NCBI GenBank assembly: GCA_009746045.1
Contig: RPFO01000126.1
Coordinates: 1-32,848 of the forward strand
Source of the DNA: Mesostigma viride
Lineage: Eukaryota; Streptophyta; Mesostigmatophyceae; Mesostigmatales; Mesostigmataceae
Direction of reading: 5' to 3'
DNA length: 32,848 nucleotides
In this document: positions 1 through 8,086 of the stretch, piece after piece
Position numbering within the stretch: position 1 is the first letter of the stretch
How the letters are laid out: each line of letters opens with the position of its first letter
Made by a program: the position numbers and the translations under genes
The notes under the pieces: model-generated
Databases searched by the model: none
Told to the model about the DNA's origin: nothing
The model's input: only the letters and a program-made list of their open reading frames with translations

Positions 1-2
1 CG

Positions 3-2723
3 TGGTGGAACAAGGCGGTCACCGGTTCGTCGCGCTTGTTGGTTGAACCCGAAGCACCACAGGCAGTCGGGACGATAGCCGACCTCGGAGCAACCGCTGC
101 GTCCTGGTATGTGGGTACTAACGAGACGACAGATGCCATGGGGAGCGGGCCTGGATTGCTCCCGGTCGTGGATGTGAGCGCTTCAGGATCCGCGTTCAAG
201 GATCGTTCTGTGACCTTGACTCTGGGCGTACCATGGGGCACCTCAGGCGCGCGGATCGCACCGACGAGTTCGACTGTAGGCGTCAGAGAAATCACCGCGT
301 ACGTAGATGGCATTCCGATTCCAGCTATCGTTCGCTTTAGAGTAGGACCGTATGACAGACCAGGACCATGGGGGAGGCATTCCTTGGTCAGCGTCTTGTT
401 CGGCTATCTATACACCACCATTCGGGACGCCCCGGGTGGCTGGCTCATGGACCAGCCAGGGGACCACCCGAACCTCCTGACGTTCACGATACCAGCGGGG
501 TCGTACACGATTGATGGTGTCGTGGTGGACAAGGCGGTCACCGGTTCGTCGCGCTTGTTGGTTGGACCCGAAGCACCCCAGGCAGTCGGGACGATAGCCG
601 ACCTCGGAGCAACCGCTGCGTCCTGGTATGTGGGTACATGGACGACAGATGCCATGGGGAGCGGGCCTGGATTGCTCCCGGTCGTGGATGTGAGCGCTTC
701 AGGATCCGCGTTCAAGGATCGTTCTGTGACCTTGACTCTGAGCGTACCATGGGGCACCTCAGGCGCGCGGATCGCACCGACGAGTTCGATTGTAGGCGTC
801 ACCGCGTACGTAGATGGCATTCCGATTCCAGCTACCGTTAGCTTTAGAGTAGGGTATGACAGACCAGGACCATGGGGGAGGCATTCCTTGGTCGACGTGA
901 TATTCGGCTACGTATACACCACCGTTCGTGACACCCCGGGTGGCTGGCTCATGGACCAGCCAGGGGACCACCCGAACCTCCTGACGTTCACGATACCAGC
1001 GGGCTCATACACGATTGATGGTGTCGTGGTGGACAAGGCGGTCACCGGTTCGTCGCGCTTGTTGGTTGAACCGGAAGCACCCCCTGCAGTCGGGACGATA
1101 GCCGACCTCGGAGCAACCGCGGCGTCCTGGCATGTGGGTACTAACGAGAACATAGATGCCATGGGGAGCGGGCCTGGATTGCTCCCGGTCGTGGATGTGA
1201 GCGCGTTCAAGGATCGTTCTGTATGGTTGGTCCTAGACGTACCATGGGGCGCATGGGGCGCATCACACCATGATGCGCGGATCACACCAACGAGTTCGAC
1301 CATAGGCGTCACCGCGGACGTAGATGGCATTCCGATTCCAGCTACCGTAGCCTATAGAAAGGGCGTTGATAGAGAAAACGGAAGGAATTCCTTTATCTTC
1401 TTGATGTTCGGCTACGTATACACCACCGTTCGGGACGCCCCGGGTGGCTGGCTCATGGACCAGCCGGGTGACCACCTCAACCTCATCACGTTCACGATAC
1501 CGGCAGGGTCGTACACCCTGGACGGTGTGGTGGTCGACAAGGCCATCACCGGTTCGTCGCGCTTGTCGTTCGAACCCAAAGCACCCCAGGCGGTCGGGAC
1601 GATATCCGACCTCGGAGTGACAGAGGGGTCTTGGTACGCGAGCAGCTGGAAGACAGACGCCGCCGTGGGTGCGGGGGGGATGCTTCCGGTGGAAGTCACT
1701 TCGGAGTTCAAGAACAATATGGTGTCACTGTTCCTTCGCGTACCATGGGGCGCGTCCGGTGCTCGGATTGGTCGGGCAAATCTGGCGTCCCTGTCCATTG
1801 CGGCTGACGTGGATGGAGTTCCGCTTCAAGTTAGCGCCGCGTTTTCCGAGGGTAACGAAAACGCGCCAAAGTCGTCACTCATATTCATGCTGGGATACGT
1901 TTACAACACCATTCGGGACGCCCCGGGGGGGTGGTTAATGGACCAGCCGGGGGACCACCCCAACCTCTTCACCTTCACGATACCGGCGGGTTCGTACTCC
2001 CTGGACGGCGTCGTGGTCAACAGGGCAATCACCGCGTCCGCACGCCTGTCGTTTGTCGACATAGTTGATGTCCCCCCCGAGGAGCCTGTCACGGACGGCA
2101 CAATAGAAGACCTAGCCCCCCATCTGACCGCCGCTTGGTTTCTTTTCGTGTCCCCCACGGACGACAAGGATGTCCGCGCCCGAGTTCCGGCGGCCTCGTT
2201 AGGGGCGGACGGCAAATGGGCATTGACGTCGCATGTGTACGAATGGAAGACGAGCTGGACCTCGAGCAATGTTATTCTCGCGCTCCAGTTCTCTACCGTG
2301 CGCACCGTATCGAGAGGAAGCGTCCAGGCATTCGTATGGGACCTGATGGCGTCCAATGTGTCCATGGCTCCAGGGGTGGACGCATTCGAAACGACTGGCA
2401 CCGGCAAGGGCGCGATCACAACAGCGTACCTTCGCCTGGGTGACATCAAGGCTCTTTCATCCGAAAACGGCGTGGACGTGTTGACTAGTGAGAACAATAT
2501 CCGCGTGACCCTTCCCGCGGGACTCTTAGAAGTGGAGGGGGTGGCCATAAACAAAGACGTGCGCATGACTTGGAACTTTGATACGTCCCCGCGCCAACAG
2601 GCACGATCCAAGACCTTTCGACGTCCCTGTCAAGTGCCTACCTGGTTTTCCAATCTCCAACTGGCGCCTTGTACGGAACAGTGCCCGCTGCCTCCAAAGG
2701 TGCCGACGGTGTATGGTCCCTGA
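3..2723 (+). CDS. Modular repeat protein, segment 1 (5' end outside window)
   Basis: I do not recognise the family. The reading frame enters from the left edge and holds four close copies of a domain of about 168 residues. Each copy opens with a VGTIADLG-like motif (near nt 69, 588, 1092 and 1596) and closes with a GGWLMDQPGDHPNLLTFTIP-like block followed by a GSYTIDGVVV-like strand. A fifth, divergent copy starts near 2095 (DGTIEDLAP). The beta-strand-like, Thr/Val/Gly-rich content and the tandem modules suggest a surface or fibre-like protein, by inference only. No signal peptide can be judged because the start is missing. The frame ends out of register: after about nt 2590 the homology to the next repeat continues one frame over. 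Near nt 9 there is one extra A compared with the equivalent site at 525-540, so the upstream reading frame is also broken there. Confidence 0.7.
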   Translation, partial: WWNKAVTGSSRLLVEPEAPQAVGTIADLGATAASWYVGTNETTDAMGSGPGLLPVVDVSASGSAFKDRSVTLTLGVPWGTSGARIAPTSSTVGVREITAYVDGIPIPAIVRFRVGPYDRPGPWGRHSLVSVLFGYLYTTIRDAPGGWLMDQPGDHPNLLTFTIPAGSYTIDGVVVDKAVTGSSRLLVGPEAPQAVGTIADLGATAASWYVGTWTTDAMGSGPGLLPVVDVSASGSAFKDRSVTLTLSVPWGTSGARIAPTSSIVGVTAYVDGIPIPATVSFRVGYDRPGPWGRHSLVDVIFGYVYTTVRDTPGGWLMDQPGDHPNLLTFTIPAGSYTIDGVVVDKAVTGSSRLLVEPEAPPAVGTIADLGATAASWHVGTNENIDAMGSGPGLLPVVDVSAFKDRSVWLVLDVPWGAWGASHHDARITPTSSTIGVTADVDGIPIPATVAYRKGVDRENGRNSFIFLMFGYVYTTVRDAPGGWLMDQPGDHLNLITFTIPAGSYTLDGVVVDKAITGSSRLSFEPKAPQAVGTISDLGVTEGSWYASSWKTDAAVGAGGMLPVEVTSEFKNNMVSLFLRVPWGASGARIGRANLASLSIAADVDGVPLQVSAAFSEGNENAPKSSLIFMLGYVYNTIRDAPGGWLMDQPGDHPNLFTFTIPAGSYSLDGVVVNRAITASARLSFVDIVDVPPEEPVTDGTIEDLAPHLTAAWFLFVSPTDDKDVRARVPAASLGADGKWALTSHVYEWKTSWTSSNVILALQFSTVRTVSRGSVQAFVWDLMASNVSMAPGVDAFETTGTGKGAITTAYLRLGDIKALSSENGVDVLTSENNIRVTLPAGLLEVEGVAINKDVRMTWNFDTSPRQQARSKTFRRPCQVPTWFSNLQLAPCTEQCPLPPKVPTVYGP
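69..2094 (+). repeat. Tandem domain repeats, period about 504-519 nt
   Basis: The motif gggacgata(g/t)ccgacctcgg recurs at 69, 588, 1092 and 1596, giving periods of 519, 504 and 504 nt. Copies 1 and 2 are nearly identical at nucleotide level, including synonymous sites, so the duplication is recent or homogenised. Copy 4 is more diverged, and copies beginning near 2095 and 2600 are recognisable only in protein. Confidence 0.9.
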
Positions 2724-2962
2724 ACACACCGGTGAGTGACTGGAAGTCCATTTACACATCTCGTCCTGATGCCGAGGTCGTGCTTGAACTGCAGTTTGAA
2801 ACGCCCCCCGCAGGCCGCACTGTCTCAAGGGGTGCCGAGGTTAACACTTTTGAGTGGGCGCTGGAGAACACGCCGGTGGCGTGTGCCCCTGAAGTGGACA
2901 CCTTCTATGTTGCAGGGGGGCCACCACGGCCCGCTTCGTTTTGGGAAATATCAAGCAGCTAG
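2600..2962 (+). CDS. Modular repeat protein, segment 2 (shifted frame)
   Basis: This continues the preceding gene in another frame. Translation from 2600 begins GTIQDLS and runs into VPAASKGADG, matching GTIEDLA and VPAASLGADG of the fifth repeat in segment 1, so it is the sixth module rather than a new gene. The frame change lies near the CCCC run at 2587-2590 and is equivalent to one missing base. The segment leaves register at the GGGGGG run at 2915-2920; beyond that, this frame gives meaningless sequence up to its stop. An ATG at 2669 is internal to the module and is not a credible start. Confidence 0.6.
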   Translation, partial: GTIQDLSTSLSSAYLVFQSPTGALYGTVPAASKGADGVWSLNTPVSDWKSIYTSRPDAEVVLELQFETPPAGRTVSRGAEVNTFEWALENTPVACAPEVDTFYVAGGPPRPASFWEISSS

Positions 2963-4737
2963 CACGGTATGGCGACCCCGATGTCGTCATCCAGATCATG
3001 TCCCTGGATCACAACAACATCCGCGTGACGCTTCCAAGCGGGCTGATCGAATTGGACGGGGTGGGAATCCCCCGCGACATCGTGATGACCTGGGACTTCG
3101 CCGCGTCCTCTGGCAGCGGCGTGCTGCTGGATGGGGGTGGGATCGTCAGGTACCTTCCGTACATGTGGAATAGGGGGCTGCGGACAGGCAAATGGATATT
3201 TGCAGATAAGATACCCCCCTCAACGATCAATGTCCGCCGAGAGGTGGCAGTCGATGTCGCCGCCCCTTTGCCGCGACTCCAATACGATCAACCTGTTCAC
3301 GGTGCGAGTGTGCTCCTGGAGTTGGGGTTTAATCTTCCCATCTCGAAACTGCAGTTAGCACCTACCGGAGTCGCATGGGAAGCCACACGACTGGGCGTGA
3401 CGAAACGATTTACGGACGGTTTTCTGACAAAAGTGGACGGAGAAAACAAGCTCCTTATCGACCTCGGAGACATTGCCGCAAAGTTGCAGCGGGTGGGGGT
3501 GGACCTGGCTGGCAGCGGAAACACGGTTTTGACGTTCACGATCCCGCCTCGGTGTTTCAGCATCGACTCTGTCACGTTCCCCGATTCCGTCTCGGGAATC
3601 GTAGAATTCGTCGGGTCGGGAAGCACAGGCGGGACGGGGGGCACAGGCGGGACGGGGGGCACAGGCGGGACGGGCGGGACGGGGGGACGGGCGGGACGGG
3701 GGGACGGGCGGAACAGGCGGGACGGGGGGCACAGGCGGGACGGGGGGCACAGGCGGGACGGGGGGCACAGGCGGGACGGGCGGAACGGGGGGCACAGGCG
3801 GGACGGGCGGAACGGGGGGCACAGGCGGGACGGGGGGCACAGGCGGAACGGGGGGCACAGGCGGGACGGGGGGCACAGGCGGGACGGGCGGAACAGGGGG
3901 CACGGGCGGGACGGGGGGGCAGGCGGAACAGGGGGCACGGGCGGGACGGGGGGGGCAGGAGAGACGGACGTTTTTTCGTACTTGTACGCGTTCAAGACGA
4001 AGCCCGACGGCATGCTGGTTGGGCCCGCGCCGTCCGCCCTGACAAGCTCGTTCGACCTGGTCCTCTACACCTCCAAGCCGGTCACCATCGACAAGAGCAA
4101 GATCGGGCTGAGAGTGGCTGAGGGAAACACCCCCATCCTCGGGTTCGCAACCGGGGACTGGGTGTCCTCCACAGACAAGCAGACCCACACGCTTCCCTGC
4201 ATCGGCTTCCCCAGCGCGCCCGCCACCGCCAGGCGCACGCTCACTCTGGCCCCGGTAAACCCGATGGGCGCCCCCACGGACGGGCTGGCGTTCACGGTCG
4301 TCAACAGCGATCCCGCGGAGAGGCACGCGTTCGGCACACACACGGTGGTGCTGCCCGCCCCGCGGCCGTTCTTCTCCGACATCGATTTCGTCGGCGCCGA
4401 CGCGGGCGAGCGTCTGGACACGTACGTGCCAGAACGCTTTGCCGTCCGGTTCGTGCCCTCGGTCGAGTCCATAACGGGGTTCACAGCCTCGGACGTGCGG
4501 CTCCGGCACTTCGACTTCAAGACCAATAGGATCACCCCCGTGCCCCCCGTGGGCGAGGTCGCAAAGAGTTCGAATGGGGTGATGCGCTTGGTTTACAACC
4601 GCACATGGCCATCCCCTCTGGGCGCCGGCCTCCTCGTGCTGGATGTGGACACCGACCAGTTCGCGTACTCCGCCAGCGAGTCCAGGGGGAACGCGCCCGT
4701 CCTCGCCACACATTACGTCGGGGGGCTGCCCTTTTAG
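2920..4737 (+). CDS. Modular repeat protein, segment 3 with Gly-Gly-Thr tract and C-terminal domain
   Basis: This is the last in-frame part of the repeat protein. Residues after 2920 read TTARFVLGNIKQL, then NNIRVTLPSGLIELDGV, matching NNIRVTLPAGLLEVEGV of module five. A further degenerate module follows. From about 3624 a low-complexity tract encodes (Gly-Gly-Thr)n, slips to an Arg/Asp/Gly/His-rich frame for much of its length, and returns to Gly-Gly-Thr before 3960. The slips look like two compensating indels inside the microsatellite. The C-terminal 250 residues (from FSYLYAFKTKPDG to VGGLPF) are non-repetitive and strand-rich, and could be an Ig-like or adhesin-like domain. The stop at 4735-4737 lies 47 nt before the first MCP start. 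Function is unknown; a virion surface role is a guess from modularity and position beside the capsid genes. Confidence 0.65.
   Translation, partial: ATTARFVLGNIKQLARYGDPDVVIQIMSLDHNNIRVTLPSGLIELDGVGIPRDIVMTWDFAASSGSGVLLDGGGIVRYLPYMWNRGLRTGKWIFADKIPPSTINVRREVAVDVAAPLPRLQYDQPVHGASVLLELGFNLPISKLQLAPTGVAWEATRLGVTKRFTDGFLTKVDGENKLLIDLGDIAAKLQRVGVDLAGSGNTVLTFTIPPRCFSIDSVTFPDSVSGIVEFVGSGSTGGTGGTGGTGGTGGTGGTGGRAGRGDGRNRRDGGHRRDGGHRRDGGHRRDGRNGGHRRDGRNGGHRRDGGHRRNGGHRRDGGHRRDGRNRGHGRDGGAGGTGGTGGTGGAGETDVFSYLYAFKTKPDGMLVGPAPSALTSSFDLVLYTSKPVTIDKSKIGLRVAEGNTPILGFATGDWVSSTDKQTHTLPCIGFPSAPATARRTLTLAPVNPMGAPTDGLAFTVVNSDPAERHAFGTHTVVLPAPRPFFSDIDFVGADAGERLDTYVPERFAVRFVPSVESITGFTASDVRLRHFDFKTNRITPVPPVGEVAKSSNGVMRLVYNRTWPSPLGAGLLVLDVDTDQFAYSASESRGNAPVLATHYVGGLPF
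3624..3960 (+). repeat. GC-rich microsatellite encoding Gly-Gly-Thr
   Basis: The tract is built from 9-nt units gggac(g/a)ggc and gggggcaca-type variants with extreme G skew on the plus strand. The 9-nt unit keeps frame, but units with altered G counts put the middle of the tract in another frame. The minus strand shows an equally long Pro-Pro-Val repeat that is only its mirror image. Confidence 0.9.
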
Positions 4738-4762
4738 CCTCAGCAAAAAAAAAGTCTAGAAT

Positions 4763-4772
4763 CTATATATAC
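4763..4772 (+). promoter_or_regulatory. TATA-like promoter of MCP 1
   Basis: The 10-mer ctatatatac lies 12 nt before the ATG at 4785. The same 10-mer precedes the second MCP gene. It sits in the only AT-rich stretch between GC-rich coding regions, next to an A9 run at 4745-4753. The role as a late promoter is inferred from its duplication in front of both capsid genes. Confidence 0.6.
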
Positions 4773-4784
4773 ACCACCGCCGCT

Positions 4785-6569
4785 ATGGGAAGTCACAGCA
4801 TCATGGCCCTCCGCGCGAAGGGCACGCAAGACGTGTCGCTCATTGTGGACCCCGAGGTCACCTTCTTCAAGACCGTGTACCCGCGCCACACGAACTACGC
4901 CCTGGAGGACGCCGAGGTCACCCAGTCCGCCGGCATCGTCGGCTACGGGCAGTCGGTCGAGTTCAAGCTGCCCCGCTCGGGAGACCTCATCACCAGGGTC
5001 ATGGCCTACATCGAGGTGTGCGCTTTCGGCGCCTCGCTCATGTACTCCCCGTTCGCCAAGGACTTCGCCCGCATCCTCATCGATTACGTCGAGCTCGTGA
5101 TTGGCGGATACTCCATCGAGAAGGTGACGGGCGACTTCATGCACGTGAACGACATCATGAGCAAGCGGGCCTTCGAGAGCAACGTCGACAACCTCCCCGT
5201 CGACCACGGGGGCAGCGTCACGGTGGACGAGCGCGGTAGGATCGTCGACTACTACCGCGGCGACGCCCAGCACGTCTACGTCCCGCTCGAGTTCACCTTC
5301 TGCAGGGACCCGGGTCTGGCGCTCCCCATCATCGCCCTGCAGTACCACGACGTGATCGTGCGCGTGCAGTTCAACACAGCGGACAACATCTTCACGCGCT
5401 ACTGGCGTCCGCACATGCCCGCGGGGCTGCAGACGGTGGCCCCCGCGATCGACTTCAGTGCGATCTCGACGAACCCCGCTAGGATGAAGAAGGTCATCGA
5501 GATGTTCGAGGAGCTGGACGGCGAGGGCGCGAAGTTCAACGTTCGCCATATCAGCACCAACAATGACAGGTTGTGGTCGGCGGGAGAACTCTACAGGTGG
5601 TTCAAGAGGACGTCCGCGACCTCACACCCAGCCTACCCGACTGGCACAACGACCGCCCCGCCCATGGGGTCGGCCTTCGCAAGGGGCACCGCGTACGTGA
5701 CCGAGTGGAACACGTCCTACCCCCAGGGGGGGACTCAAGGTAAGAAGCTGCTCACGGGTTTCTCGGTTATGTGGAGGGGCGAGGACCACGGAAACTACTA
5801 CTCGATGACGGTGACAAGCGCGCAGATCCCGGCGACCCTTAACGCGCCCGACACCAACGCGCCCGCCGCGACCAACCCGCGCATCGACTGGATCGCAGCC
5901 CCCCCGTCGTTCGCCTGTAAGCTCCTGGTGCGCTACGTCTACCTGGACGACTTCGAGCGCCGCCAGTTCGCGCTCAACTCGCACGAGTACCTGATCACCG
6001 AGGTGCAGCGGATCCAGCAGCACGTCGGCGGCGAGAACGAGGTGACGCTCGACCTCAAGTTCAACCACCCCGTCAAGGAGATCCTCTTCTGGTACAAGCC
6101 CGCCAGTCTGGACTTCATCGACGCCAAGTACAGGGCGGACGCCGACTTCGCATACAACGGCTACTGGAAGTTCTGGAACGACCGCAGCGAGTTCGGAGAC
6201 GGCCACCTGTTCACCTCCGCCAACCTCTCCCTAAACTCCCAGAACATGTTCGGAGAGGGGCGCGACCCCGTCTACTTCTCCTACCTGCTCCCCGCCGAGT
6301 TCCACACGCGCGTCGTCAAGGGCAGCAACGTGTACGTCATCCCCTTCGCCCTCGAGCCCGAGTCCTGGAAGCCCACGGGCACCGTGAACATGTCGCGCCT
6401 CGACAGCGTCAAGCTCATGCTCAAGGGGCTCGGAAAGACCTCGGGATCGGGATCGTGCCACGGGGAGGGCGGCGGCGGCATCCTGCCGGGCACGATCGAG
6501 GTGTACGCCACCTCCTTCAACGTGCTGAAGATCGCGCAGGGCATGGGCGGCAAGCGGTTCGCCTCGTAA
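4785..6569 (+). CDS. Major capsid protein 1 (double jelly-roll)
   Basis: This encodes 594 aa and is a member of the large eukaryotic DNA virus capsid family (NCLDV MCP). The family N-terminus is clear: MALRAKGTQDVSLIVDPEVT followed by FFKTVYPRHTNYA, then the FKLPRSGDLI strand. Mid-protein it has LALPIIALQYHDVIVRVQF, and near the C-terminus LKLMLKGLGK- and YATSFNVLKI-type strands ending in GGKRFAS. The ATG at 4785 is chosen because the family N-terminus starts there and a TATA-like element lies just upstream; the frame is open further 5' only by overlap with the previous gene. It is about 125 residues longer than its neighbour, mostly in loops around residues 200-380, which could be tower or surface-loop insertions. 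MCP trimers form the icosahedral capsid shell. Confidence 0.96.
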   Translation: MGSHSIMALRAKGTQDVSLIVDPEVTFFKTVYPRHTNYALEDAEVTQSAGIVGYGQSVEFKLPRSGDLITRVMAYIEVCAFGASLMYSPFAKDFARILIDYVELVIGGYSIEKVTGDFMHVNDIMSKRAFESNVDNLPVDHGGSVTVDERGRIVDYYRGDAQHVYVPLEFTFCRDPGLALPIIALQYHDVIVRVQFNTADNIFTRYWRPHMPAGLQTVAPAIDFSAISTNPARMKKVIEMFEELDGEGAKFNVRHISTNNDRLWSAGELYRWFKRTSATSHPAYPTGTTTAPPMGSAFARGTAYVTEWNTSYPQGGTQGKKLLTGFSVMWRGEDHGNYYSMTVTSAQIPATLNAPDTNAPAATNPRIDWIAAPPSFACKLLVRYVYLDDFERRQFALNSHEYLITEVQRIQQHVGGENEVTLDLKFNHPVKEILFWYKPASLDFIDAKYRADADFAYNGYWKFWNDRSEFGDGHLFTSANLSLNSQNMFGEGRDPVYFSYLLPAEFHTRVVKGSNVYVIPFALEPESWKPTGTVNMSRLDSVKLMLKGLGKTSGSGSCHGEGGGGILPGTIEVYATSFNVLKIAQGMGGKRFAS

Positions 6570-6613
6570 CCCCCGCCTCGGCGTGCTCCGGCCCAAATAA
6601 ATAATCTTCGGTG

Positions 6614-6623
6614 CTATATATAC
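6614..6623 (+). promoter_or_regulatory. TATA-like promoter of MCP 2
   Basis: This is the same ctatatatac element as before MCP 1, here 14 nt before the ATG at 6638. An aataaataat stretch at 6596-6605 precedes it and could serve the 3' end of the MCP 1 transcript. Confidence 0.6.
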
Positions 6624-6637
6624 GCTCCCCTCCCGCC

Positions 6638-8044
6638 ATGTCGCACGCGGTTCTGTCTCTCCGCGCCAAGGGCCCTCAGGACGCCATGCTGACCGTCTCC
6701 CCGGAGATCACCTTCTTCAAGAGCATGTACCCCCGCCACACCAACTTCGCCTTCGCCGACACCGAGGTCGTGCCCACCAGCGGCATCCCCGGGTTCGGCC
6801 GCATGGTCGAGTTCCAGCTGCCCCGGAGCGGCGACCTCATCACCAAGGCCTACGTCTACGTGGAATTGCCCGCGTTGAGCGACTTTGGCACCCAGCCCCT
6901 CGGCAGGGCTTGGTGGAAGATGTTCGACCCCTTCTTCGACGACGTCGGCCGCGTCCTGCTCAAGAAGGTCGAGTTCCGCATCGGCGGGTACACCGTCGAG
7001 GAGACGACCGGCGAGTTCATGCACGTGTGGGACCAGCTTTCGCGCGACCCGAGCACCAGCCACGTCGATTCCGTCCCCGCCCGGCACGGCGGCGTCATCC
7101 GCAAGTTTGGCGGCGGGCAAACCGGGAACAAGCCCACCTACCTGTACCTGCCCCTGCGCTTCTCCTTCTGCGCCGAGGAGGGCATGGCCCTCCCCATCAT
7201 CGCCCTGCAGTACCACGACGCCCGCGTCCGCATCCAGCTGGCCTCCAAGGAGGAGATCTTCACGCACCTCGCCGGCGGGCAGAAGTACCCCGCCACCACG
7301 GTCAACGCCGCCCCCCTCCCATGGAACCACCTTAACAGCGCGCACAGCGCCACACCCCCCACCCCCCTCGTGGCGGACAGCTACCGGGCGAACATGGTCG
7401 CGGCGATGTGCGACATCACCAAGATGCGCCTTGTCCTGCGCTACGTCTATCTGGACGACTTCGAGCGGCGGCAGTTCGCCACCAAAGCCCACGAGTATCT
7501 GATCACCACCACCCAGCAGTACGACCATTTCGTGGACGGCAGCGACCTGGAGACGATCACGCTGCCCTTCTCGCACCCCGTCAAGGAGCTCGTGTTTTTC
7601 TACAAAGCCGAGAACCGCCTGACGGACCCGGCCACGTCGCCGGACCCCACCCAGTCCGTCTGGAACTTCACCAACAAAAACAGCCTGTTCGGTGACGGGC
7701 ACCTCTTCACGAGCGCCAACCTGACGCTCAACTCGCAGCAGGTGTTTGGCGAGGGGCGCGACCCGGTCTACTTTTCCTACCTGCTCCCCCTCCTGCACCA
7801 CACGCGCATCCCGCGTGACCAGCACGTGTACGTCATCCCCTTCAGCAACGACCCCGAGAACTGGAAGCCTACCGGCAGCATCAACTTCTCGCGCCTGGAC
7901 ACCGTCAAGCTCGTCCTCAAGGGTCTCAGCAAGAGCACCGCCTCGACCGACCGCCTGCCCAAGGGCGTGATCACCATCTACGCCCGCTCCTTCAACATCC
8001 TGAAGATCACCAACGGCATGGGCGGATGCCGGTTCGCCTCGTGA
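6638..8044 (+). CDS. Major capsid protein 2 (double jelly-roll)
   Basis: This encodes 468 aa and is a paralogue of the preceding gene. Shared landmarks include LRAKGPQDAMLTVSPEITFF, YPRHTNFAF, FQLPRSGDLITK, ALPIIALQYHDARVRIQL, LRYVYLDDFERRQFA, HLFTSANLTLNSQ, GEGRDPVYFSYLLP and the end GMGGCRFAS. The length is typical of compact NCLDV capsid proteins. The two genes are in the same orientation with a 68-nt spacer. Divergence between them is substantial, so the duplication is old. One may form the main shell and the other a minor or vertex-specific capsomer; the sequence does not say which. Confidence 0.96.
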   Translation: MSHAVLSLRAKGPQDAMLTVSPEITFFKSMYPRHTNFAFADTEVVPTSGIPGFGRMVEFQLPRSGDLITKAYVYVELPALSDFGTQPLGRAWWKMFDPFFDDVGRVLLKKVEFRIGGYTVEETTGEFMHVWDQLSRDPSTSHVDSVPARHGGVIRKFGGGQTGNKPTYLYLPLRFSFCAEEGMALPIIALQYHDARVRIQLASKEEIFTHLAGGQKYPATTVNAAPLPWNHLNSAHSATPPTPLVADSYRANMVAAMCDITKMRLVLRYVYLDDFERRQFATKAHEYLITTTQQYDHFVDGSDLETITLPFSHPVKELVFFYKAENRLTDPATSPDPTQSVWNFTNKNSLFGDGHLFTSANLTLNSQQVFGEGRDPVYFSYLLPLLHHTRIPRDQHVYVIPFSNDPENWKPTGSINFSRLDTVKLVLKGLSKSTASTDRLPKGVITIYARSFNILKITNGMGGCRFAS

Positions 8045-8054
8045 TGAACCACCC

Positions 8055-8064
8055 AATATAAATT
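8055..8064 (+). promoter_or_regulatory. TATA-like element before the H3-tail-like gene
   Basis: The sequence aatataaatt lies 22 nt before the ATG at 8087. It differs from the ctatatatac of the MCP genes, so the downstream gene may be expressed at another time. Confidence 0.4.
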
Positions 8065-8086
8065 CGCACCTAGTGTAATAGTGGTA

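Noticed and set aside
3624-3960. CRISPR-like array
   Set aside because: The units are contiguous 9-mers with no spacers, inside a coding region.
3355-4746. Long minus-strand reading frame with a Pro-Pro-Val repeat
   Set aside because: It is the antisense of the Gly-Gly-Thr microsatellite and of the repeat protein's C-terminal domain; it has no motif or promoter of its own.
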